A stretch of DNA of 13,765 bases from Bacteroidales bacterium UBA3824 (GTDB taxonomy: Bacteria > Bacteroidota > Bacteroidia > Bacteroidales > UBA3824): the NCBI GenBank assembly GCA_002393195.1, contig DGIK01000026.1:18640-32404 (forward strand). The letters are read 5' to 3'. The notes under the pieces are model-generated. The model saw nothing but the letters and a program-made list of their open reading frames with translations, had not been told where the DNA came from and made no database searches. Below are positions 1 to 7,321 of the stretch, in pieces; the stretch's first letter is position 1; the number at the start of each line of letters is the position of its first letter. A program made the position numbers and the translations under genes.

Positions 1-2
1 TC

Positions 3-1478
3 TCGCAATGGGGCTACGACTTTCGCCCGTCGTACCTGAAAATTGCCGACGTCCGCGCCCTTCTGCCAAATGTGCCGGTGCTTGCCCTGACCGCAACAGC
101 CACGCCCGAAGTTGCCGACGATATTATGGACAAGTTGCAATTCAAGACCAAAAATCTTTTCCGCAAGAGTTTTGCCCGCAAAAATCTCATCTATCTGGTA
201 CGCAAGGTTGCCGACAAGAACAATTATCTGCTCCGTATCTTCAATGCGCAGCCTGGCACGGGCATAGTGTATGTACGCAATAGGAAGCGCACCAAGGAAG
301 CGTCGGAATTTTTGCAAAAGTCAGGTATTTCCGCCGACTACTTCCACGCGGGACTCACGCCGGAGTACAAGGATTACCGTCAGGAGCAATGGAAAAACGG
401 CAAAATCCGCATCATCTGTTCCACCAACGCTTTTGGTATGGGCATCGACAAGCCCGACGTGCGCACTGTGGTACATATCGACTTGCCCGACAGCATCGAA
501 GGTTATTTTCAGGAGGCTGGGCGCGGCGGGCGCGACGAAAAGAAGGCTTACGCCGTGTTGCTCTATGACGAACACGACATCACCAACCTCCGCCGCAATT
601 TGACCAATTCGTTTCCCGAAAAAAGTTTTATCAAGACGGTCTATAACGCCCTTGCCAACGACATTCCAATCGGTACGGGAGCGGGTTTTATGATGGATTT
701 TGATTTATATGAATTTTCGCAAAAGTGGGGTTTCAATCAGGTGCAATTGTTGAGCGCATTGAAGATATTGCAACGCAACGGCTACATCGAGGCTACGGAG
801 GAGGTGTTTACGCCGTCGAAGGTGATGTTTAAGGTGGGGCGCGAGGATTTGTACAAATTTCAGGTTGCCAACGCCCGGTACGATTATTTCATAAAAATAC
901 TTTTGCGCAATTACGAGGGAATTTTCAGCAATTTTGCCGCCATCGACGAAAAACGCATCGCCCAATCCGAAAAGTGCAGCGTGGATGTCGTGAGGGCATA
1001 TCTCAACAATCTCCGTCAGCAAAATATCATCGATTACCGACCGCAAAAGCGCACACCTTACATTATATTCTGCTGCGACCGCGTTGACAACCGCGATTTT
1101 ATAATCCGCCCCGAAACATACGAACTGCTAAAACAAAAATACGAAACGCGCATCAACGCAATGATTAAATATTGTCTCAACGACCAAATGTGCCGTTCGC
1201 GCCAATTGACGGCATATTTTGGCGAGACCGACGGCGAAGATTGCGGCGAGTGCGACGTCTGCCGCTCCAAGAAGCGTGATGTAATGTCTGCCGGCAAGTT
1301 TGATGAGGCTTTCGACAAGATTTTTGAAACATTGTCGGCCTCGCCGCTCAATATCGACGACCTTGTGGATTGCCTTGGATTGTTTGACGCGGATTTAATC
1401 AAGGCAATCGTCCAGAAGATGGTAGCCGACGATATAGTGGAAGTGGATGACAACGGTGTGATAAGTATCATTGAATAA
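3..1478 (+). CDS. recQ: RecQ-family ATP-dependent DNA helicase (5' end missing)
   Basis: 3'-to-5' DNA helicase acting in recombination and fork repair. The reading frame is open from the first bases, starting SQWGYDFRPSY, the stretch that follows the DEAH box in RecQ, so about 150 N-terminal residues (Walker A, DEAH) lie outside the window. Visible are motif III (LALTATATP), motif IV (GIVYVRN), motif V (STNAFGMGIDKPDVR) and motif VI (QEAGRGGRD). A block of about 200 residues with winged-helix-like character follows. Then come four cysteines, codons at 1191, 1242, 1251 and 1260, spaced C-x16-C-x2-C-x2-C exactly like the zinc site of E. coli RecQ. There is no HRDC domain; about 70 residues follow the zinc site. 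This late position of the zinc site is typical of the roughly 630-residue Bacteroidetes RecQ. The gene ends at a shared terminator with convergent clpB. Confidence 0.95.
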   Translation, partial: SQWGYDFRPSYLKIADVRALLPNVPVLALTATATPEVADDIMDKLQFKTKNLFRKSFARKNLIYLVRKVADKNNYLLRIFNAQPGTGIVYVRNRKRTKEASEFLQKSGISADYFHAGLTPEYKDYRQEQWKNGKIRIICSTNAFGMGIDKPDVRTVVHIDLPDSIEGYFQEAGRGGRDEKKAYAVLLYDEHDITNLRRNLTNSFPEKSFIKTVYNALANDIPIGTGAGFMMDFDLYEFSQKWGFNQVQLLSALKILQRNGYIEATEEVFTPSKVMFKVGREDLYKFQVANARYDYFIKILLRNYEGIFSNFAAIDEKRIAQSEKCSVDVVRAYLNNLRQQNIIDYRPQKRTPYIIFCCDRVDNRDFIIRPETYELLKQKYETRINAMIKYCLNDQMCRSRQLTAYFGETDGEDCGECDVCRSKKRDVMSAGKFDEAFDKIFETLSASPLNIDDLVDCLGLFDADLIKAIVQKMVADDIVEVDDNGVISIIE

Positions 1479-1480
1479 TA

Positions 1481-1519
1481 AAAATCCCGGCAGCCAAAGC
1501 GTGAGGCTGCCGGGATTTT
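1481..1519. terminator. Bidirectional rho-independent terminator between recQ and clpB
   Basis: A perfect 15-bp inverted repeat (AAAATCCCGGCAGCC and its complement) surrounds a 9-nt loop. The GC-rich core is flanked by A and T runs, so both strands give a hairpin followed by a U-tract. It starts 2 bp after the recQ stop and lies 25 bp past the clpB stop, so it can end both convergent transcripts. Confidence 0.93.
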
Positions 1520-1544
1520 TTTGTTATGATGCTATGAAAGAAAA

Positions 1545-4130
1545 TTATTCAAATACAATCTCGCTGCGCTGCATGTGTGCGTGGATTTGCGGCTTTTTGC
1601 CTAACTTGCCGGAGATGAGGTCGGTGGCGAGTTTGTTGAGGATTTCCTTTTGGATGACGCGCTTTACGGGTCGTGCGCCAAATTCGGGATCGTAGCCCAA
1701 TTCTGCTATCCAATCGAGCACATCGTCGTCGAGAATTATCTCCAAGCCCTGTTCTTTGAGAGCCTTGTTGACGCCGCGCATCTGAATCTTTACCACTTCC
1801 GCAATTTCCTCCCTGGTGAGCGGCGAGAATATTACAGTCTCGTCGATACGGTTGAGGAACTCGGGACGGATGGTGTTTTTCAGGAGGTCGAGCACCTCTT
1901 TTTTGGTGTCTTCGAGCACCTTTTCGCGGTTGGTGTCGTTGATGGTCTCCATGTTTTGACGGATGATGTCGCTACCGAGGTTTGAGGTCATTATAATAAT
2001 AGTGTTCTTGAAATTGACCGTCCTGCCCTTGCCGTCGGTAAGTCGCCCGTCGTCAAGTACTTGCAACAATATGTTGAACACGTCGGGATGCGCCTTTTCT
2101 ATTTCGTCGAGTAGGATTACCGAGTAAGGCTTGCGGCGCACGGCTTCGGTGAGTTGTCCGCCCTCGTCGTAGCCAACGTAGCCCGGAGGCGCTCCGATGA
2201 GCCTTGTTACCGCAAAACGCTCCTGGTATTCGCTCATGTCGATACGCACCATAAGGTTTTCGTCGTCAAAGAGAAACTCTGCCAATGCCTTTGCCAACTC
2301 GGTCTTGCCGACACCTGTGGTGCCGAGGAAGATGAACGAGCCGATAGGCTTTTTGGAATCTTGGAGACCTGCACGCGACCTTCTCACAGCGTCGGCTATT
2401 ACGCTAATTGCCTGGTCTTGACCTACAACGCGCTTGTGCAACTCTTTTTCGAGGTTGAGGAGTTTTTCTTTCTGAGTTTGGAGAAGTTTGGTGAGCGGGA
2501 TGCCGGTCTGGCGGCTCACAATCTCCGCAATGTCCTCATAGCCAATCTCTTCCTTGATGAGGGCAGAGTCAGATTGGGTCTGTTGGAGTTTGGATTTCAA
2601 TTCCTCCATCTCCTTCTCCGCGCTTTGGATTTTGCCGTAGCGGAGTTCTGCCACAAGACCGTAATCGCCGTTGCGTTCTGCATTGGAGGCCTGTGTCTTG
2701 TAGTTTTCGATGTTGGATTTGATTTCTTGCATCTGTTTTACGATGTTTTTTTCCTCCTGCCACTTGGCGTTGAGTTGTGCGCGTTGTTCGTTGAGGTCGG
2801 CGAGAATTTTGGCGTTTTTCTCGATTTTTACGGTGTCGCCCTCGCGCTTAATCGCCTCACGCTCAATTTCATACTGACGGATTTTGCGGTTGACCTCGTC
2901 CAGAGGCTCCGGCACGGAGTTCATCTCGATGCGGAGTTTTGCCGCGCTCTCATCGATGAGGTCTATCGCCTTGTCGGGCAAGAAACGGTCGGAGATGTAG
3001 CGGTTGGAGAGTTCCACGGCTGCTATTATCGCCTCGTCTTTGATTCGTATCTGGTGGTGGCTTTCGTAACGCTCCTTCAATCCACGGAGTATTGAGATTG
3101 CGTCCTCCACATTAGGTTCGTTGATGAGCACGGGTTGGAATCGACGTTCCAACGCCTTGTCTTTCTCGAAATATTTTTGATACTCATTGAGGGTTGTCGC
3201 GCCGATGGCTTTGAGTTCGCCACGAGCGAGGGCAGGTTTCAATATGTTGGCGGCGTCCATTGCGCCTTCGCCACCGCCCGCGCCTACGAGTGTGTGAATT
3301 TCGTCTATGAAAAGTATGATTTCGCCGTCGGAATCCACTACTTCTTTGATGACAGCCTTGAGACGCTCCTCAAATTCGCCTTTGTACTTTGCACCGGCAA
3401 TGAGCGCGCCCATATCGAGCGAGTAGAGTGTCTTGGATTTGAGGTTTTCGGGTACGTCGCCGTTTACGATTCTGTGAGCGATGCCCTCGGCGATGGCGGT
3501 CTTGCCGACGCCGGGTTCGCCTACGAGGATAGGATTGTTTTTGGTACGACGGCTCAGGATTTGCAGCACGCGGCGGATTTCTTCGTCACGGCCAATCACG
3601 GGGTCGAGTTTGCCTTTGAGAGCCTGTGCGTTGAGGTTGACGGCATATTTGGCGAGGCTCTGGTAAGTATCTTCCGCAGTCTGTCCCGTTACCTTGCCGC
3701 CGCCACGGAGTTCCTTGATTGCCATATCGAGGTCTTTGGCGGTGAATCCGCTGTCCTTCATCATCGCCGAAACGTCGTCGCCAGCGTTGAGCATTGCCTG
3801 ATATATATGCTCGATGGTGACGTATTGGTCGCCGTTTTTCTCGGCTATGGTCTGTGCTTCGAGGAGTACTTTCTGTGTGTTGCTGCTCAGGAACGGGTCG
3901 CCGCCCTGCACTTTTGTATAACGCGAACAGATGGCTTCCAACGCCCTCTGGAAGGTTGCGACGTTGATATTCAACTTCCTGAAAATGAAGTTGGTGATAT
4001 TTTCGTCGGCCTTCATTATCGCGGTCAGCAGGTGTCCCGTCTCTATCGCCTGGCACCCCGAGCGTTGGCTCAGCGCAATGGCTTCGTTGACAGCCTTCTG
4101 ACTTTTGATTGTAAACTTGTCGAAATTCAT
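1545..4130 (-). CDS. clpB: ClpB disaggregase (Hsp100 AAA+ chaperone)
   Basis: Hexameric cytoplasmic ATPase that threads aggregated proteins through its pore together with DnaK. All domains are present in 861 residues, the normal length: N domain (about 1-145), AAA+ 1 with Walker A GEPGVGKT (204-211) and Walker B ILFIDE, middle-domain coiled coil (about 409-525), AAA+ 2 with Walker A GTTGVGKT (603-610) and Walker B ILLDE (672-676). Pore tyrosines are in AKYKGEFE (Y249) and GYVGYDEG (Y651). Candidate arginine fingers are R329/R330 and the RPEFLNR segment (755-761), and GAR near 818-820 is the sensor-2 motif. The long middle domain separates it from ClpA and ClpC. The ATG at 4130 gives the canonical start [12 protein letters not shown] -7 box lies about 105 bp upstream. 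Transcribed alone; convergent with recQ. Confidence 0.98.
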   Translation of the reverse strand: MNFDKFTIKSQKAVNEAIALSQRSGCQAIETGHLLTAIMKADENITNFIFRKLNINVATFQRALEAICSRYTKVQGGDPFLSSNTQKVLLEAQTIAEKNGDQYVTIEHIYQAMLNAGDDVSAMMKDSGFTAKDLDMAIKELRGGGKVTGQTAEDTYQSLAKYAVNLNAQALKGKLDPVIGRDEEIRRVLQILSRRTKNNPILVGEPGVGKTAIAEGIAHRIVNGDVPENLKSKTLYSLDMGALIAGAKYKGEFEERLKAVIKEVVDSDGEIILFIDEIHTLVGAGGGEGAMDAANILKPALARGELKAIGATTLNEYQKYFEKDKALERRFQPVLINEPNVEDAISILRGLKERYESHHQIRIKDEAIIAAVELSNRYISDRFLPDKAIDLIDESAAKLRIEMNSVPEPLDEVNRKIRQYEIEREAIKREGDTVKIEKNAKILADLNEQRAQLNAKWQEEKNIVKQMQEIKSNIENYKTQASNAERNGDYGLVAELRYGKIQSAEKEMEELKSKLQQTQSDSALIKEEIGYEDIAEIVSRQTGIPLTKLLQTQKEKLLNLEKELHKRVVGQDQAISVIADAVRRSRAGLQDSKKPIGSFIFLGTTGVGKTELAKALAEFLFDDENLMVRIDMSEYQERFAVTRLIGAPPGYVGYDEGGQLTEAVRRKPYSVILLDEIEKAHPDVFNILLQVLDDGRLTDGKGRTVNFKNTIIIMTSNLGSDIIRQNMETINDTNREKVLEDTKKEVLDLLKNTIRPEFLNRIDETVIFSPLTREEIAEVVKIQMRGVNKALKEQGLEIILDDDVLDWIAELGYDPEFGARPVKRVIQKEILNKLATDLISGKLGKKPQIHAHMQRSEIVFE

Positions 4131-4234
4131 TTTTTGAACGTTTTTGGTTGTTGATTTTCTGATGAAGGATTTGCAATTGTTTTGCCAAAGTAGGTTTTAT
4201 GACAGAATGGCAGAGATTGACATACTTCCGCTGA

Positions 4235-4242
4235 CAAAGATA
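4235..4242 (-). promoter_or_regulatory. Candidate clpB promoter -7 box (TATCTTTG)
   Basis: On the - strand the box TATCTTTG matches the Bacteroidetes consensus TAnnTTTG exactly. It would give a leader of roughly 100 nt. No good -33 TTTG is found at the usual 19-21 nt spacing. Four TGACA copies on the + strand (4200, 4219, 4232, 4253) lie in and around it, two of them as CTGACA exactly 21 bp apart and flanking the box. Whether they bind a regulator is unknown. Confidence 0.6.
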
Positions 4243-4365
4243 ATTGTTTTTCTGACAATTTGCCGTGATTGGGATTTTTTTTACGGAAATTTTTTCAATT
4301 AAGCTATCAATTATCATCAATGATTAATTTGCGGAATAATATTCAGTATTTTATGCATTAATATT

Positions 4366-4414
4366 TACGTGTTTCCCGTAATGGTTGGGTGTGCGATTGT
4401 ACGTGTTTCTCGTA
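4366..4414. repeat. 15-bp direct repeat (TACGTGTTTCyCGTA, two copies)
   Basis: TACGTGTTTCCCGTA at 4366-4380 recurs as TACGTGTTTCTCGTA at 4400-4414, one mismatch and 34 bp apart. Each copy has TACG/CGTA ends and so is partly palindromic. It lies in the gene-free stretch between clpB and the small ORF. Apart from this, the clpB -7 box and the hairpin at 4471-4525, I see nothing recognisable in 4131-4510. Confidence 0.6.
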
Positions 4415-4470
4415 TTTGTTTGATTTTTGGAGATTGTTTTCGGGGTTAGGGTAGGGGGTAAGAATAATTT

Positions 4471-4525
4471 AAGGGCATCGGATGTAAGTGTCAGTTTTTG
4501 ACTTTTTTACTTACCCGATGCCCTT
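4471..4525. terminator. Long imperfect hairpin, possible terminator of the small-ORF transcript
   Basis: Inverted repeat: AAGGGCATCGG (4471-4481) pairs with CCGATGCCCTT (4515-4525). After a 2-nt bulge (AT), GTAAGT (4484-4489) pairs with ACTTAC (4508-4513). The loop contains T-runs and a further small GTCA/TGAC pairing. On the - strand the stem is followed by AAATTATTCTT, a poor U-tract, so termination is plausible but not certain. It lies about 95 bp past the end of the 44-residue ORF. Confidence 0.5.
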
Positions 4526-4619
4526 GGTTAATGACTTGGTTCTGACAGGCCTCGCTTTCTGTCGCCTGCCTTCATCTGACTGATTGCTTGGGTCTTGCAT
4601 GATATTCCGTTTTTGAGGG

Positions 4620-4754
4620 TTAGAATACCAAGCTGTCACATTCAATCTTGAAATTCGACTTGTGTGAGTCAAACTTGCTGTTGTTGTTGAGACCATTGAC
4701 AGCTGCTGCCACTACTGCTGAGGCTACTGCTACGATTGTGATGATTGTTGCCAT
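4620..4754 (-). CDS. Small hydrophobic protein, 44 residues, unknown function
   Basis: Not in any family I recognise. The ATG at 4754 opens a 44-codon frame: an almost purely hydrophobic, Ala/Val/Ile-rich N-terminus (residues 2-19), then NGLNNN and a polar tail with one cysteine (C39). It has no basic residues before the hydrophobic stretch. It could be a short transmembrane peptide or a leader-bearing exported peptide. The layout recalls the small peptide genes common in Bacteroidales (for example NVEALA-type peptides), but the NVEALA motif is absent. Support for it being real: its own candidate promoter (TTG-N20-TACATTTA) about 50 bp upstream, a hairpin downstream, and no competing gene. 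There is no clear Shine-Dalgarno, which is common in this phylum. Confidence 0.5.
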   Translation of the reverse strand: MATIITIVAVASAVVAAAVNGLNNNSKFDSHKSNFKIECDSLVF

Positions 4755-4800
4755 AATCTTAATTGTTTAATTGGTGAAACATTTGCTTTATTAGTTGATG

Positions 4801-4832
4801 TAAATGTATAAATATGCAGAAAGCTGTACAAC
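4801..4832 (-). promoter_or_regulatory. Candidate promoter for the 44-residue ORF
   Basis: On the - strand GTTG (4829-4832) is followed after exactly 20 nt by TACATTTA (4801-4808). This is one base from the -7 consensus TAnnTTTG and one from the -33 TTTG, with correct spacing. It would give a leader of about 40-45 nt before the ATG at 4754. It lies just downstream of the trmN6 stop (4870), so the peptide gene can be expressed separately. Confidence 0.45.
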
Positions 4833-4869
4833 TTTTTTATGTTAAATTTACGTTAAGCCGTGCGGTTTT

Positions 4870-5583
4870 TTAGAATTTGAGATAAAAATCCCTTGTCAGG
4901 CATTTGTAGGGCATTGTGTAATTGCCGTCGCGGTCGCGGATTGTGAGTTGATTTTGTTGCAGAGGCAGGATTTTGTTTGAAAATGTCAAGAGTGCGCGTA
5001 TTGGATTGTGCCCTTCGCGGCTTATGACGGCGGTTTTTCGGCAGAGGTGCAGCCCGTTTAACGCGCAGAGCCGCACAAAATCCAATTTTTCGCCCCACGG
5101 AATTATGACCGAAAATTTGCCGCCGGGCTTCAATATCGTTGCCGTTCCCTTTATTAATGCGTCAAATGGCAACGATTCCGCCTGCCGTGCCAACATTCGT
5201 TTCTTGTCGGGACTGCCGGTAGTTTCCGTAAAAAATGGCGGATTGCTGATTATGTGGCTGAATGTCTGGTGTTGACAATTGCAATAATTCCTAAAATCTT
5301 CGTTGACAACGGTGATTCTGTCTTTGAATTGTGATTCGTTGACATTTTCAACTGCCTGATGATAAGCGTCTTGGTCGATTTCGATGGCTGTTATTGTTGC
5401 GTCAGAGGCGCGTTGTGCGCACATCAAAGCGATAAGCCCCGTCCCTGTGCCGATGTCGAGAATTTTGGTGGCGCATTCGAGGTCGCACCACGCGCCGAGC
5501 AGCACGCCGTCGGTGCCGGCTTTCATTGCCGTCTTGTCTTGGCGGATTGTGAATTGGCGGAAGGTGAAGTGGGGCGTGGGCAT
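4870..5583 (-). CDS. trmN6: tRNA1(Val) (adenine(37)-N6)-methyltransferase, TrmN6/YfiC type
   Basis: SAM-dependent methyltransferase predicted to methylate A37 of tRNA-Val in the cytoplasm. At 237 residues it has the family's usual length. The N-terminus FTFRQFTIRQDKTAMKAGTD is the family signature. The SAM-binding loop DIGTGTG is at 43-49, the acidic residue after strand 2 in AIEID near 67-70, and the catalytic NPPF at 114-117, typical of N6-adenine methylation. The C-terminal segment with SREGHNPIRALL also fits. The ATG at 5583 follows the DUF2400 stop by 11 bp, so it is the last gene of a leftward group after lolD and DUF2400. HemK/PrmC-like enzymes share NPPF, but the N-terminal motif argues for TrmN6. 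Confidence 0.9.
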   Translation of the reverse strand: MPTPHFTFRQFTIRQDKTAMKAGTDGVLLGAWCDLECATKILDIGTGTGLIALMCAQRASDATITAIEIDQDAYHQAVENVNESQFKDRITVVNEDFRNYCNCQHQTFSHIISNPPFFTETTGSPDKKRMLARQAESLPFDALIKGTATILKPGGKFSVIIPWGEKLDFVRLCALNGLHLCRKTAVISREGHNPIRALLTFSNKILPLQQNQLTIRDRDGNYTMPYKCLTRDFYLKF

Positions 5584-5594
5584 TGTTTTGGTAA

Positions 5595-6359
5595 TTAAAA
5601 CTTGTCAAATATCCCCAACCCAAACAGTGCAAAATCGTATTTCACCGGGTCGTTGGCGTCAAACTCGCGTAGTGCGGCGGTGATTTCTTCGACGGTTTTC
5701 CAATCGTTTTGCTTGCGGGTGATGAGGCCGAGTTTGCGACCGGTGGAGGCGGTGTGAGTGTCGAGCGGCAGCATCAGGGCTGATGTCGGAATGTCCCAAA
5801 TGCCGAAATGTACGCCGCGCTTGTCGTTGCGGCACATCCACATCAGGTACATATTGAGGCGTTTGCCCGCCGCGCCTTTTTGGACGTCGGCGATGTGCTT
5901 GGTGGTGCGGAGTGGATAATTACATTCAAAAAAAATCTTGCGGAAATCTATGAGCGTCTCGCGGATGTTGCCGTGCTTGCGGAAGGCGGATTCAAATACG
6001 TTTTTCAGTCCGCCGTGATTGCGGTAGATGTTTTGAAGGCTTGCCACACAATATTGGAAATCAGCGTTTTGAAATGTTCTGTGAACAAATGGAGGCATGT
6101 CGGCGGCTATGTCGGCACTGAAATTCATCACAAAATCATACGGTCTATTGCCCATTATGTCCATCATTTTGTGGGCGTTGTTTACAATCATTTTGCGGTT
6201 GCCCCAAGCAATCGTCGCCGCTAAAAAACCCGAAATCTCAATGTCCTCACGTGCAGTGAACGTGTGAGGTATCTGTATCGGGTCGCTCTTGATGAACTCT
6301 GGCGTATTGTATTGACGGTACTTCTCGTCAAGAAGGTCTTTTATTAATTCAAAATTCAT
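5595..6359 (-). CDS. TIGR02757 / DUF2400 family protein
   Basis: Conserved Bacteroidetes protein of 254 residues with no established function. Visible conserved parts: ISGFLAATIAWGNRK (43-57), KRLNMYLMWMCRND (166-179), LPLDTHTASTGRKLGL (197-212) and DPVKYDFALFGLGI (237-250). The arrangement of a Lys/Arg-rich helix, then LPLDTHT and RKLGL, resembles the region around the catalytic Asp of HhH-GPD DNA glycosylases. That is inference from pattern only; a DNA-repair role is a hypothesis. No SD is seen: six copies of a 7-bp repeat sit directly against the start codon. It lies 87 bp after lolD and 11 bp before trmN6 on the same strand, and no separate promoter was found, so co-transcription from the lolD promoter is likely. 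Confidence 0.88.
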   Translation of the reverse strand: MNFELIKDLLDEKYRQYNTPEFIKSDPIQIPHTFTAREDIEISGFLAATIAWGNRKMIVNNAHKMMDIMGNRPYDFVMNFSADIAADMPPFVHRTFQNADFQYCVASLQNIYRNHGGLKNVFESAFRKHGNIRETLIDFRKIFFECNYPLRTTKHIADVQKGAAGKRLNMYLMWMCRNDKRGVHFGIWDIPTSALMLPLDTHTASTGRKLGLITRKQNDWKTVEEITAALREFDANDPVKYDFALFGLGIFDKF

Positions 6360-6360
6360 A

Positions 6361-6402
6361 ATTAGAAATTAGAAATTAAAAATTAAAAGTTAAAAATTAA
6401 AA
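6361..6402. repeat. Six tandem copies of a 7-bp repeat (attaRaa) at the DUF2400 start
   Basis: Units read attagaa, attagaa, attaaaa, attaaaa, gttaaaa, attaaaa without interruption. The array ends one base from the ATG of the DUF2400 gene, so in its mRNA it forms a U-rich leader (TTTTAAT/TTCTAAT) in place of a ribosome binding site. Short AT-rich repeats like this are common in Bacteroidales spacers. Confidence 0.85.
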
Positions 6403-6423
6403 ATGGGGCATCCGCTGGATGGC

Positions 6424-6458
6424 AATTATGCATTGTGAATTATGCATTATGCATTGTT
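6424..6458. repeat. AATTATGCATT direct repeats at the lolD 3' end
   Basis: AATTATGCATTGTG is followed directly by AATTATGCATT and then by ATGCATTGTTA, giving three ATGCATT units. The last overlaps the final codons of lolD (stop at 6447-6449). Between this block and the heptamer array is a small hairpin CATCC-GCT-GGATG (6409-6421). On the - strand that hairpin is followed by T-rich sequence and could weaken read-through from lolD. Confidence 0.65.
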
Positions 6459-7106
6459 ATCAATCACTCCATCCTTGATTCTGATGATGCGGTCGCTCAT
6501 TTCGGCGAAGTGTTCGTCGTGGGTAACGATTACAAAAGTGTGCTTGAATTTGTCGCGGAGGTCAAAGAGGAGCTGATGGAGTTCGTCGCGGTTTTTGGAA
6601 TCGAGGTTGCCCGATGGCTCGTCGGCAAATATCACTGACGGACTGTTGATGAGCGCACGAGCGATGGCTACGCGCTGTTGTTCGCCGCCCGAAAGTTCCG
6701 ACGGCTTGTGCGTGAACCTGTGCGCGAGGTTGAGGTACGTCAGGAGTTCCTTGGCGCGGGTTTCTGCATCGTTTTTGGGTGTGCCGGCGATGAGGGCGGG
6801 GATGCAGACATTCTCCACTGCGTCAAATTCGGGCAGCAAGTGGTGGAATTGGAATACAAATCCAATCTTCTTGTTGCGGAAGTCTGCCAACTTGTTGCCT
6901 GTCAATTTGTTGGCATCGATGCCGTCTATGATTACCTCGCCCGTGTCGGCTTTGAGCAGCGTGCCGGCTATCTGCAATAGGGTGGTCTTGCCTGCGCCGC
7001 TCGCGCCAACGATGGAAACAACCTCCGAATCGTTGATGTCGAGGTTGATGCCTTTCAGCACTTGGAGGTTGCCGAAGGATTTGGTTATGTTTTTGAGTTG
7101 TATCAC
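6447..7106 (-). CDS. lolD: LolD-type lipoprotein-releasing ABC transporter ATPase
   Basis: Cytoplasmic ATPase of the LolCDE complex, which extracts lipoproteins from the inner membrane for transfer to LolA. With the GTG start it has 219 residues, the family size, beginning [19 protein letters not shown]. Motifs: Walker A GASGAGKT (34-41), Q-loop Q86 in [12 protein letters not shown], signature LSGGEQQR (138-145), Walker B VIFADEP (158-164) followed by SGNLD, H-loop H196. Start choice: the frame also has an ATG at 7199, but that lies inside the promoter -33 box and the extra 31 residues are encoded by the 9-bp repeat; GTG at 7106 gives the canonical N-terminus. The LolC/E partners are not in the window. 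MacB/FtsE-type ATPases are alternatives. Confidence 0.88.
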   Translation of the reverse strand: MIQLKNITKSFGNLQVLKGINLDINDSEVVSIVGASGAGKTTLLQIAGTLLKADTGEVIIDGIDANKLTGNKLADFRNKKIGFVFQFHHLLPEFDAVENVCIPALIAGTPKNDAETRAKELLTYLNLAHRFTHKPSELSGGEQQRVAIARALINSPSVIFADEPSGNLDSKNRDELHQLLFDLRDKFKHTFVIVTHDEHFAEMSDRIIRIKDGVIDNNA

Positions 7107-7119
7107 CTTAAAACAAGTA

Positions 7120-7155
7120 ATTGAAGTGATTGAAGTAATTGAAATGATTGAGCCA
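7120..7155. repeat. Imperfect 9-bp tandem repeat in the lolD leader
   Basis: Units attgaagtg, attgaagta, attgaaatg and attgagcca follow one another; further left the caagta of acaagta resembles a partial unit. The block lies between the lolD promoter and its GTG start, so it is transcribed as 5' leader. If translated from the upstream ATG it would encode the low-complexity stretch SITSITSIT. Confidence 0.75.
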
Positions 7156-7168
7156 ATCAAATTCTTTG

Positions 7169-7200
7169 CAAATATATATAAAGTGTGCCATTCGAGCAAA
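7169..7200 (-). promoter_or_regulatory. lolD promoter, full consensus TTTG-N20-TATATTTG
   Basis: On the - strand TTTG (7197-7200) is followed after exactly 20 nt by TATATTTG (7169-7176). Both boxes match the Bacteroidetes primary sigma factor consensus perfectly. Transcription would start near 7161-7165, leaving a leader of about 55-60 nt before the GTG. It is the best promoter in the window and probably drives lolD, DUF2400 and trmN6. Confidence 0.85.
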
Positions 7201-7281
7201 TGTTTTTGCGTTTTGAAAAAATCGTGGTCATAAAAATTGATGATTGTTGCAATAATTCACTTTTTTGCAAAATAAAATGCT

Positions 7282-7289
7282 TATCTTTG
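7282..7289 (+). promoter_or_regulatory. MATE gene promoter -7 box (TATCTTTG)
   Basis: TATCTTTG, followed by CA, is the commonest form of the Bacteroidetes -7 box. It lies 32 bp before the ATG at 7322. The -33 position holds only a T-run (7261-7264), a weak match. AAAGGA at 7311-7316 provides a ribosome binding site. The promoter is divergent from the lolD promoter about 80 bp away. Confidence 0.75.
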
Positions 7290-7321
7290 CACCTGTTTTC
7301 TAAAAAACGTAAAGGAAAAAT

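Noticed and set aside
2154..4154. Two long + strand open frames (313 and 339 codons) opposite clpB
   Set aside because: They are antisense to a full-length, motif-complete clpB. They have no family features and are produced by its codon bias.
3586..4320. - strand 244-codon frame overlapping the clpB start
   Set aside because: It is out of frame with ClpB over most of its length and spans the clpB promoter; it is a shadow frame.
4543..4568. Short hairpin CAGGC/GCCTG near the small ORF
   Set aside because: Five base pairs with a 13-nt loop and no U-tract; too weak to call.
6361..7155. CRISPR-like array
   Set aside because: The repeats are 7-bp and 9-bp tandem units without spacers, and no cas genes are present.
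7107..7199. Upstream ATG for lolD (7199)
   Set aside because: It lies inside the promoter -33 box, and the added residues are low-complexity repeat translation.
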